From contig UCJA01000004.1 of the NCBI GenBank assembly GCA_900472675.1, positions 262,578 to 326,577 on the forward strand: DNA of 64,000 nucleotides. The letters are read 5' to 3'. Shown piece by piece: positions 9,823-18,881 of this stretch. Position 1 is the first letter of the stretch. Each line of letters opens with the position of its first letter. This DNA is from Hyphomicrobiales bacterium (GTDB lineage Bacteria > Pseudomonadota > Alphaproteobacteria > Rhizobiales > Rhizobiaceae). The translations under genes were made by a program, and so were the position numbers. The notes under the pieces are model-generated. The model was given only the letters and a program-made list of their open reading frames with translations. It was not told the DNA's origin and ran no database searches.

Positions 9823-10586
9823 TGCGCAGCCTCGCGGTTGGCCATGCGGGCCGACATGCGGCGCTGGGCAGACACCCGACGGCGCAGGATCTCGTTGCAC
9901 ATCGCCACGAGATGCAGCGTGAAGAACAGCAGGGTGAAGGCGAGCGCCATGACCAGCAGCGGGCGCAGGAATTCCGGATCGATGGTCGGGCCATCCAGCC
10001 GCAGCACGCTCGCCTTCTGGTGCAGCGTGTTCCACCATTCGACCGAGAACTTGATGATCGGGATGTTGACGAAGCCCACGAGGATGAGCACGGCGCTGAC
10101 GCGGGCGGCGCGAGACGGGTCGTCGATGGCGCGGTTGAGCGCGATCAGGCCGAGATACATCAGGAATAGAATGAAGACCGAGGTCAGCCGCGCATCGCCC
10201 CAGGTCCACCAAGTGCCCCACATGGGCTTGCCCCAGAGGGAACCGGTGATCAGCGCGAGCAGCGTGAAGGCGGCGCCGAGGGGGGCTGCCGCCTTGTGGG
10301 CGACGTCGGCCAGCGGATGGCGCCAGACCAGCGTGCCGATCGCCGACAGTGCCATGACCGTGTAGCACATCATGGCGAGCCAGGCGGCCGGCACATGCAC
10401 ATACATGATGCGGACCGTATCGCCCTGCTGGTAATCGCCTTCGGTGGAGAAGGCGAGGTAGAGCCCGACGGCAAAGAGGAGGGCGGTCAGACCCGCCATC
10501 CAGGGCACCAGGCGGGCAACCAGCGCCATGAACCGCGTCGGGTTGGCAAGGTCGCTCAGTTTCGTGATTGCGAGGCTTTCAGTCAT
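9819..10586 (-). CDS. ccmC: Heme exporter permease CcmC
   Basis: A 255-residue, six-helix membrane protein of the heme-handling family that presents heme to CcmE. The tryptophan-rich [14 protein letters not shown] motif and the flanking histidines ([16 protein letters not shown]) that ligate heme are present. The ATG is read from 10586; 42 bases separate it from ccmB. The length and the motif order match characterised CcmC proteins. Confidence 0.95.
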   Translation of the reverse strand: MTESLAITKLSDLANPTRFMALVARLVPWMAGLTALLFAVGLYLAFSTEGDYQQGDTVRIMYVHVPAAWLAMMCYTVMALSAIGTLVWRHPLADVAHKAAAPLGAAFTLLALITGSLWGKPMWGTWWTWGDARLTSVFILFLMYLGLIALNRAIDDPSRAARVSAVLILVGFVNIPIIKFSVEWWNTLHQKASVLRLDGPTIDPEFLRPLLVMALAFTLLFFTLHLVAMCNEILRRRVSAQRRMSARMANREAAQ

Positions 10587-10628
10587 GCATGCCTTCTAGC
10601 ATATGGGGCGGCATTGGCTCGACATTAG

Positions 10629-11288
10629 TCAATCGCCCGCGTTTCTCAAAGCCAGCGCTGCCCCGAATGGGCCGAGCACGGCAAAAAACATCGTGATGGC
10701 CACCAGGATGAGGAAGGGCGGCAGGAAGGGGGTCGGTTCTTCTACGGCGGCATAGGCGGCGCTGACACCGAAGATCAGCACGGGAATGGCAAGCGGCAGC
10801 ACGAGGATCGAGACCAGCAGCCCGCCGCGGGGCAGGGCGACGGCAACGGCGGCGCCGACCGCGCCGATAAAGGTGAGCGCCGGCGTTCCGACCAGAAGCG
10901 TCGCCATGGTGGCGCCGATCGCCACCTCGTCCATGTTCATGAACAGGCCGAGCAGCGGCGAGGCAATCACCAGCGGCAGACCGTGACCGAGCCAGTGTGC
11001 CAGGCATTTGACCAGCACCGTCAGCGTCAGCGGGTGCTCCTGCATCAGCATCAGGTCGAGCGAGCCATCCTCGCGGTCGGTCTGGAACATGCGATCGAGC
11101 CCGAGCAGGGCCGAGAGCAGTGCGCCGACCCAGACGATGGCGGGGCCGATGCGGGCGAGCAGGTTGAGGTCCGGCCCGACGCCGAAGGGGATGACGGCGA
11201 CGACGGCGGTGAAGAACAGCACGCCGATCAGCGCGCCACCACCGGCCCGCAGCGACAGCTTCAGGTCGCGGGTGAGGAGGGCCATCAT
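10629..11288 (-). CDS. ccmB: Heme exporter permease CcmB
   Basis: A 219-residue ABC permease with about six transmembrane helices, partner of CcmA. Family signatures include the cytoplasmic segment DREDGSLDLMLMQEHPLT and the MMALLTRDLKLSLR start. With CcmA it drives release of holo-CcmE from CcmC. Two adjacent ATG codons (11288 and 11285) could start it. In most genomes ccmA directly precedes or overlaps ccmB; here about 670 bp of repeats lie between them, so ccmB may need its own promoter or rely on read-through. Confidence 0.94.
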   Translation of the reverse strand: MMALLTRDLKLSLRAGGGALIGVLFFTAVVAVIPFGVGPDLNLLARIGPAIVWVGALLSALLGLDRMFQTDREDGSLDLMLMQEHPLTLTVLVKCLAHWLGHGLPLVIASPLLGLFMNMDEVAIGATMATLLVGTPALTFIGAVGAAVAVALPRGGLLVSILVLPLAIPVLIFGVSAAYAAVEEPTPFLPPFLILVAITMFFAVLGPFGAALALRNAGD

Positions 11289-11345
11289 GATGGGAGGCCT
11301 CGTTGCCGGTTGGGGTTGGGCCTCAGACGGCGGAGGTTGGGGGCG

Positions 11346-11379
11346 TGGATCCTCGGGTCAAGCCCGAGGATGACGGCGG
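11346..11379. repeat. Palindromic repeat family A, copy 1
   Basis: An imperfect palindrome, CCTCGGG-TCAA-GCCCGAGG, flanked by GTGGAT and ATGACGGCGG. It recurs at 11783-11817 within a longer shared context (GACGGCGGAGGTTG upstream in both), and an inverted, partly decayed copy lies near 11702-11733. Confidence 0.85.
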
Positions 11380-11426
11380 CGGTTGGGTCGAGGATGACGG
11401 GGGTTGGACCTTGCATTTGGGGCGCA

Positions 11427-11472
11427 CCCCCCTCTGCCCTGCCGGGCATCTCCCCCTCAAGGGGGGAGATCG
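11427..11472. repeat. Palindromic repeat family B, inverted copy
   Basis: Contains CTGCCCTGCCGGGCATCTCC and a CCCCCTCAAGGGGGG hairpin. It is the reverse complement of the two other family B copies, so the region can form large stem structures. Confidence 0.85.
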
Positions 11473-11534
11473 ACCAGACGTTCAGGCGTCGTTCCCCATT
11501 AGAGGCAAATGCGGTCGCTGAACTTGCGCTCACG

Positions 11535-11646
11535 ATCATTTCGGCAGTCGGGTAGGTTGTTTGGACATGAGACGGTGCTCCTATCCGATCTCCCCCCTTG
11601 AGGGGGAGATGCCCGGCAGGGCAGAGGGGGGTGTTGCTGGACGTGA
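11535..11646. repeat. Direct repeat of about 112 bp, copy 1 (contains family B)
   Basis: Starts ATCATTTCGGCAGTCGGG and ends at a GTTGCTGGACGT segment. By eye it differs from copy 2 (11847-11958) at only about three positions in the aligned part, with a repeat period of 312 bp. Confidence 0.85.
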
Positions 11647-11782
11647 CCGTTACCACATTCCCTCCGCGCCGCCGGTAAAGGCGGGCGTCCCCCTTCGCCT
11701 CCGTCATGTCAGGGCTTGACCCTAGGATCCACATGTTTGGTCGCGGAGAGGGGCGGGAACCGAGACGGCGGAGGTTGAGGCC

Positions 11783-11817
11783 GTGGATCCTCGGGTCAAG
11801 CCCGAGGATGACGGCGG
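11783..11817. repeat. Palindromic repeat family A, copy 2
   Basis: Same core and flanks as the copy at 11346. Together with the inverted decayed copy near 11702-11733 it could fold into a longer cruciform. Confidence 0.85.
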
Positions 11818-11846
11818 AGGGGTCGAGGGTGACGACGGAGGGGTTA

Positions 11847-11958
11847 ATCATTTCGGCAGTCGGGTAGGTTGTTTGGACGTGAGACGGCGCGCCTATCCGA
11901 TCTCCCCCCTTGAGGGGGAGATGCCCGGCAGGGCAGAGGGGGGTGTTGCTGGACGTAA
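11847..11958. repeat. Direct repeat of about 112 bp, copy 2 (contains family B)
   Basis: Near-identical to 11535-11646. It ends three bases before the ccmA stop codon, so the repeat abuts the coding region. Confidence 0.85.
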
Positions 11959-11961
11959 AGC

Positions 11962-12606
11962 TCACCAGACCTCCTCCGTGACGCCGGTAAAGCCGGACAT
12001 CTTCAATTCCCGCGCCGTTTCCAGCCCGAGCGGCTGGTGGGTGGCGGCCATGACCATGCCGCCGTCGCCAAGGTGGGCCTCGATCAGACGGGTGAACAGC
12101 GCCTCGGCCGAGGTATCCAGTGCGGCGGTCGGTTCGTCCAGCAGCCAGACGGGACGATAGCTCACCATCAGCTTGGCAAACGCCATGCGGCGCTGCTGGC
12201 CGGCCGACAGATAGCCGAAGGGCAGATGCACGATGCCGACGAGGCCGACCGCTTCGGCCGCCTCATCCACCGACAGTCCGCGTCTCGCTTCAAAGGGAGC
12301 GAAGAAATTTTTCCAGAACGTCAGGTTTTCGCGAACGGAAAGTTCCGGCTTCATGGCGTTGCGGTGGCCGAGATATTGGCATGCCTCTGCTGCGGGGGTG
12401 CCGGCGCCCGACCGGTCCGACTGCCACAGCACACGCCCGTGCTCGGGGCGGAGCAGGCCCGCCACGACGCGCAGCAGGGTGGATTTGCCCGATCCATTGC
12501 GGCCGGTGACCAGCATGCCCTCGCCGGACGCGATCTCGAAAGAGATGCCTTCGAACAGGAGATCCTCCCCGCGCCGGGCGCTCAGATTTTCGGCAGTGAG
12601 GCGCAT
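11962..12606 (-). CDS. ccmA: Heme exporter ATP-binding protein CcmA
   Basis: A 214-residue ABC ATPase. Walker A is GRNGSGKS (about residues 35-42), the signature is LSAGQQRR and Walker B is VWLLDEP, followed by the ATHQPL switch histidine. CcmA with CcmB and CcmC forms the machinery that releases heme-loaded CcmE in system I cytochrome c maturation. It is divergent from acnA, with 270 bp between the starts. It is separated from ccmB by the repeat island. Confidence 0.95.
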   Translation of the reverse strand: MRLTAENLSARRGEDLLFEGISFEIASGEGMLVTGRNGSGKSTLLRVVAGLLRPEHGRVLWQSDRSGAGTPAAEACQYLGHRNAMKPELSVRENLTFWKNFFAPFEARRGLSVDEAAEAVGLVGIVHLPFGYLSAGQQRRMAFAKLMVSYRPVWLLDEPTAALDTSAEALFTRLIEAHLGDGGMVMAATHQPLGLETARELKMSGFTGVTEEVW

Positions 12607-12686
12607 GTCGGACCCTTGGTTAAGATTTTAATCATCTCGACTATCAAAAAATGTTCGACATGGCGCGTCATTGATCTGGAACGCTT

Positions 12687-12705
12687 CTTAGAAATTATCT
12701 ATAAG
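12687..12705. promoter_or_regulatory. Candidate Irr-type iron-control box upstream of acnA
   Basis: The segment CTTAGAAATTATCTATAAG resembles the rhizobial iron-control element (TTAGAA-N3-TTCTAA type): the left half-site is complete and the right half matches 4 of 6. It lies in the divergent ccmA-acnA region. Aconitase, succinate dehydrogenase and heme genes are typical Irr targets in this group. This is a visual match only. Confidence 0.3.
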
Positions 12706-12876
12706 CTCTGCAACCACGCCAGCGACCGGCGTGACTTCCCATATAGCGCCGAACCTGAAGACAAAATCTTCTCGTGCGGACAGCGGAAATGGTCGCACCC
12801 GCATCCTGATGTGCATGAAGTGCATAGGCGTCCGCACGCGCGTGTTGGCTCTTAATATCAGCGGGGTTATTCGTCC

Positions 12877-15570
<2,694 letters not shown>

Positions 15571-15583
15571 TCTACCCGATCTC

Positions 15584-15618
15584 AACGCCCGCCGGAGATG
15601 CGTCTCCGGCGGGCGTTT
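15584..15618 (+). terminator. Hairpin terminator after acnA
   Basis: A perfect 15-bp stem (15584-15598 with 15603-15617) closes a TGCG tetraloop 13 bases after the acnA stop. Only three T residues follow, so termination may be partly structural. Confidence 0.75.
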
Positions 15619-15797
15619 CCTTGACAGGCCGACCGGCCGGTGCCCGTTGCCGATTGCGCGCATGCCGTCTTCAAAATCCGATCACATATCTGGTCCTCAC
15701 CCCTTCGTTACTTCCGATTGATGCCGCAGCCTGATTACGTTCCGGCCATAGAGGGTGTCCTGCCCTTGATCGCCGCGAGCCTTCGTGGGAACAGTTC

Positions 15798-16568
15798 ATG
15801 TCGATAAAGGTCCACCAGATGCCGCTCTTCGTCCGCCCCATCATTCTGCTTGCGAGCCTGCTGTGCGCCTCAGGCGCCATGGCTGGCGACGTGCGCGAGC
15901 CGAAGGGGGTCGTGGAGCTGTTTACCTCGCAGGGCTGTTCCTCCTGCCCGCCCGCGGATGCGACGCTCGGCGAGATCGTGGCACAGGGCGACGTGGTGGC
16001 GCTTTCCTACCATGTGGACTACTGGAATTACCTCGGCTGGGCCGACACGCTGAGTTCCAAGGAAAACACCGAACGTCAGTACGGCTATGCCAAGACCATG
16101 GGCCGCAGCGGTGTCTACACGCCGCAGGCGGTCATCAATGGCCGCGACCACGTGAAGGGCACGGACCTTGGCGCTATCAATGCCAAGGTGGACGGCCTGA
16201 AGCAGAGCGGTAAGGGCCTGGTGGTGCCGGTGACGGCGACCATGCGCGGCGACGAGATCGAAATCGAGATCGGCGAAGGCCAGGGAGAGGCGGAAGTCGT
16301 CGTCGCCTATTTCAGCAAGCGCCAGCAGGTCGAGGTCACCAAGGGCGAAAACAGCGGCAAGAGCATGGATTACTGGCACAGCGTCAATGACGTGCAGTCG
16401 GTCGGCATGTGGAACGGCAAGAGCATGAAGCTGACGCTGCCCGGCAAGGTGATGGGCAAGTCCAAGAAGGACGGCTGTGCCATCCTTTTGCAGTCTTCCG
16501 GCCCGAACGGCGAACCTGCGGCCATCCTTGGCGCCACGGTGCTGATGGTGGGCCACAAGAAGGACTAG
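15798..16568 (+). CDS. DUF1223 family secreted thioredoxin-like protein
   Basis: A 256-residue protein with a signal peptide ending near residue 29 (LLCASGAMAG) and the DUF1223 hallmark VVELFTSQGCSSCPPAD, in which Cys47 and Cys50 form a CxxC pair. YHVDYWNYLGWADTL and YTPQAVINGRDHV are the other conserved blocks. The fold resembles thioredoxin, so a periplasmic redox role is plausible but unproven. The ATG at 15798 could be replaced by the one at 15819 (MPLFVRPIILL), which gives a tidier signal peptide. It appears monocistronic, downstream of acnA. Confidence 0.85.
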   Translation: MSIKVHQMPLFVRPIILLASLLCASGAMAGDVREPKGVVELFTSQGCSSCPPADATLGEIVAQGDVVALSYHVDYWNYLGWADTLSSKENTERQYGYAKTMGRSGVYTPQAVINGRDHVKGTDLGAINAKVDGLKQSGKGLVVPVTATMRGDEIEIEIGEGQGEAEVVVAYFSKRQQVEVTKGENSGKSMDYWHSVNDVQSVGMWNGKSMKLTLPGKVMGKSKKDGCAILLQSSGPNGEPAAILGATVLMVGHKKD

Positions 16569-16693
16569 CTTCGTCTGACATAACAGAGGGAGTATTGGCG
16601 GCCCGGCCCGCACATTGGGGGGCTGGGGGTAAGGGTCAATGCAGCGGACCGGGCCTATGGCGCGACGTGGCGCCAACCAACAAGTTGACTATT

Positions 16694-16708
16694 GCCAGAA
16701 ATTCTGGC
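16694..16708. promoter_or_regulatory. Perfect 7-bp inverted repeat upstream of the DUF2794 gene
   Basis: GCCAGAA-A-TTCTGGC, a perfect palindrome with a single central base, lies about 120 bases upstream of the DUF2794 start. Its compact symmetry suits a dimeric repressor or activator. The regulator is unknown. Confidence 0.35.
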
Positions 16709-16826
16709 GCCGTTTTGTCCGAAATCAGGCAAGATTAAAAACTTCTCATAGAGGTTCGGCGGCTTGCATTTTGCCGCTGCTCGGGCACACTGTCACATAT
16801 CCGACATTGATGATTGGGAGCTTTGA

Positions 16827-17213
16827 TTGTCCGATCAGCCTGATTTACCCGGGAACGGGAGATCGCATGGCGCCGCCGTCGTCAGCCTCAGTGAGTATCG
16901 CCAGGACCGGGATCCGGCACCAGTGACATTCCATCGCCGCGAACTGGATGCCATCCTCAGGATCTATGGCCGCATGGTGGGCGAGGGCGAGTGGAAAGAC
17001 TACGCCATCGATCACCTCAGGGACCGGGCGGTGTTTTCCATCTTCAAGCGATCCGGCGAGATGCCGCTGTTTCGGGTCGAGAAGAACCCGAAGCTTGCCA
17101 ACAAGCAGGGCATGTATTCCGTTGTGAATACGGACGGTCGGATCCTCAAGCGCGGACAGGAGTTGCCGCAGGTGCTCAAGGTGTTCGACAAGGCGCTGAA
17201 GCTGATCGATTGA
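16827..17213 (+). CDS. DUF2794 domain-containing protein
   Basis: A 128-residue soluble protein of the DUF2794 family, conserved in alphaproteobacteria and of unknown function. The conserved part runs from VTFHRRELDAILRIYGRMV to the end, including EWKDYAIDHLRDRAVFSIFKR and a basic PLFRVEKNPKLA segment. The start is a TTG at 16827 with GGGAGC just upstream; no ATG is available in frame before the conserved region. It stands alone: a small gap follows and then a convergent acetyltransferase gene. Confidence 0.85.
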   Translation: MSDQPDLPGNGRSHGAAVVSLSEYRQDRDPAPVTFHRRELDAILRIYGRMVGEGEWKDYAIDHLRDRAVFSIFKRSGEMPLFRVEKNPKLANKQGMYSVVNTDGRILKRGQELPQVLKVFDKALKLID

Positions 17214-17227
17214 CCAGGCCTTGACCG

Positions 17228-17785
17228 CTATGCCTTAAACAGACTGCCTGGATAGGCGTCGGGATCGGGCGGGGTCGTCGTGCCGTCACCCAGCGCAATC
17301 TGCATCATGACCGTATCCAGCCATTTCCCGTGCTTGAAGCCGGTGCCCTTGAGCGTGCCCGTTTCGACAAAGCCGAGGCGTGCATGGAGCGCCACGGAGG
17401 CAGGGCTTGCGCCACCGATGACAGCCACCATCTGGCGGAAGCCGAGGGCCTCGCAGCGCTGCAGGAGTTCGCGGAGGAGCGCCTTGCCGATGCCGCGGCC
17501 ACGGGCGTCCGGCGACAGATAGATCGAGTCCTCCACCAGCCAGCGATAGGCAGGGCGGGTCCTGAAGGCGGATGCATAGGCATAGCCGAGGATACTTCCG
17601 TCGGTCGCTTCCGCCACGATGTAGGGGTAGCCCTTCGCGGTGATCGCCTCGAGGCGTGCCGCCATTTCTTCCTCGTCCGGGGAGATTATCTCGTAGCTCG
17701 CGGAGCCATGGAGCACGCTGTCCCGGTAGATCGCGGTGATGGCCGGAAGGTCGGCTGAACGAACGTCGCGGAGGTGGAAGGACAT
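17228..17785 (-). CDS. GNAT family N-acetyltransferase (phosphinothricin/amino-acid type)
   Basis: A 185-residue acetyltransferase. The start MSFHLRDVRSADLPAITAIY and the central block YRWLVEDSIYLSPDARGRGIGKALL contain the acetyl-CoA loop (RGRGIGKA), followed by GFRQMVAVIGGASPASVALH; this arrangement is typical of phosphinothricin, methionine sulfoximine and methionine sulfone acetyltransferases (Pat/MnaT). Detoxification of such analogues is the family role; the true substrate here is unknown. The ATG read from 17785 is chosen because the upstream extension crosses the terminator of the neighbouring gene. Confidence 0.85.
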   Translation of the reverse strand: MSFHLRDVRSADLPAITAIYRDSVLHGSASYEIISPDEEEMAARLEAITAKGYPYIVAEATDGSILGYAYASAFRTRPAYRWLVEDSIYLSPDARGRGIGKALLRELLQRCEALGFRQMVAVIGGASPASVALHARLGFVETGTLKGTGFKHGKWLDTVMMQIALGDGTTTPPDPDAYPGSLFKA

Positions 17786-17850
17786 TATCGGTCTCCGCGG
17801 ATCCGGGCTGCAGGGGAGCAATTTTCCTAGAACCTGATCCAGCGTGGAGC

Positions 17851-17880
17851 AACAAAAAAGGCGGCCCGAGGGCCGCCTTC
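17851..17880 (-). terminator. Rho-independent terminator of the Bax-inhibitor-1 gene
   Basis: Read on the minus strand, a 10-bp GC-rich stem (AAGGCGGCCC with GGGCCGCCTT, 17858-17867 and 17870-17879) is followed by a T6 run. It lies 23 bases after the minus-strand gene ending at 17903 and upstream of the acetyltransferase gene. Confidence 0.85.
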
Positions 17881-17902
17881 CGTTCCGTCTCACTTCCAGC
17901 TG

Positions 17903-18649
17903 TTAGTTGTTCCGGTTGCCCATGAACTGCAGGAGGAAGGTGAAGAGGTTGATGAAGTCGAGGTAGAGCGTCAGTGCACCCATGATCGCCTTGCGGCCCA
18001 TGACGGTGACGTCGTCGGCGTCGTAGTACATTTCCTTGATCTTCTGCGTGTCATAGGCGGTCAGGCCTGCGAAGAGCAGCACGCCGATTGCCGAGACTGC
18101 GAAGCCCAGAGCAGACGACTGCAGGAAGATGTTGACGACCGAGGCGATGATCAGGCCGAACAGACCCATGATCAGGAAAGAGCCCATCGCGGTCAGGTCA
18201 CGCTTGGTCGTGTAGCCGTAGAGCGACAGCGCGCCGAAGGAGGCGGCGGTCACGAAGAAGGTCTGCACGATGCTCTGGCCGGTGTAGATCAGGAAGATCG
18301 ACGACAGCGAGAGACCCATCAGCGCGGCATAGCCCCAGAAAGTCGCCTGCGCCGCAGCCACGCTCATGGTGTGGATGCGGAAGCTCAGGAAGAAGACGAC
18401 GCCGAGCGGCGCCAGCATGACGACCCAGCGCAGCGGGCTGCCGAACAGCACCTGGCCGAATTGCGTCAGCTGACCGTCCTGGACTGCCATCTGCCATGTC
18501 ACGAAAGCGGCGACACCGGTGATCGCGAGACCCATCGCCATCAGGTTGTAGACCCTCAGCATATAGGTGCGAAGGCCTTGGTCGATCGCGGCGCCGGCCT
18601 GGGCGCCCGTCTGAGCCGCCCTATTCTGGTAATTGTTGAAGTCAGCCAT
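17903..18649 (-). CDS. Bax inhibitor-1 / YccA family membrane protein
   Basis: A 248-residue protein with seven hydrophobic segments and the BI-1 family ending TAYDTQKIKEMYYDAD followed by KAIMGALTLYLDFINLFTFLLQFMGNR. Bacterial members (YbhL, YccA) include calcium-leak channels and a modulator of FtsH proteolysis; the exact role here is unknown. The paired aspartates of the C-terminal pore region are present (AYDTQ and LYLDF). The leader between 18650 and about 18730 probably carries a structured ybhL RNA motif, and a strong terminator follows, so this is likely a single-gene unit. Confidence 0.93.
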   Translation of the reverse strand: MADFNNYQNRAAQTGAQAGAAIDQGLRTYMLRVYNLMAMGLAITGVAAFVTWQMAVQDGQLTQFGQVLFGSPLRWVVMLAPLGVVFFLSFRIHTMSVAAAQATFWGYAALMGLSLSSIFLIYTGQSIVQTFFVTAASFGALSLYGYTTKRDLTAMGSFLIMGLFGLIIASVVNIFLQSSALGFAVSAIGVLLFAGLTAYDTQKIKEMYYDADDVTVMGRKAIMGALTLYLDFINLFTFLLQFMGNRNN

Positions 18650-18659
18650 TGGTTTCCTC

Positions 18660-18730
18660 TTTAGCTCCGGAGATGTTCACGGTGTCGGGTCCGGATATCC
18701 AGACCCAGGCGCCGCTGCGGAGCTCCAGCT
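18660..18730 (-). ncRNA. Probable ybhL RNA motif in the leader of the BI-1 gene
   Basis: On the minus strand, just before the BI-1 start, an outer stem (AGCTCCG at 18718-18724 with CGGAGCT at 18663-18669) encloses an inner hairpin, GGGTCTGGATATCCGGACCC (18687-18706). The AGGAAA ribosome binding site follows directly. The ybhL motif is a known cis-regulatory RNA upstream of ybhL (BI-1) genes in alphaproteobacteria; the gene context and folding fit, but the match to its covariance model was not tested. Confidence 0.6.
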
Positions 18731-18881
18731 AGCCTGCAATGAATATGAGGCGAGAGCCCTTCACATACAAGGGTGATGGTTCGAAAAGCGATCCGGGCTC
18801 AGAACGGTGTAAATGCCGAAACTCCAAGGGATTAGCGCCTTCGTCGAGTGTTGCCTGCTCCCAAGGCCCCCAGGCGGGCGA

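Larger units (their letters stand above)
11289..11961. repeat. Intergenic island of palindromic and direct repeats between ccmA and ccmB
   Basis: No gene is evident here. The 673 bp consist mainly of two repeat families. Family A, built on CCTCGGGTCAAGCCCGAGG, occurs at 11346-11379 and 11783-11817 in one orientation and in a decayed inverted form near 11702-11733. Family B, built on ATCTCCCCC-CTTGA-GGGGGAGAT plus a GCCCGGCAGGGCAGAGG arm, occurs at 11427-11472 (one orientation) and at about 11586-11644 and 11898-11956 (the other). A segment of about 112 bp including family B (11535-11646) recurs almost unchanged at 11847-11958. Similar palindromic elements are scattered through rhizobial genomes. 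Confidence 0.9.

Noticed and set aside
11285..11965. A 226-residue minus-strand frame with an internally repeated peptide
   Set aside because: It consists of translated copies of the palindromic repeats; the repeated peptide simply mirrors the DNA repeats, and no start signal or family is seen.
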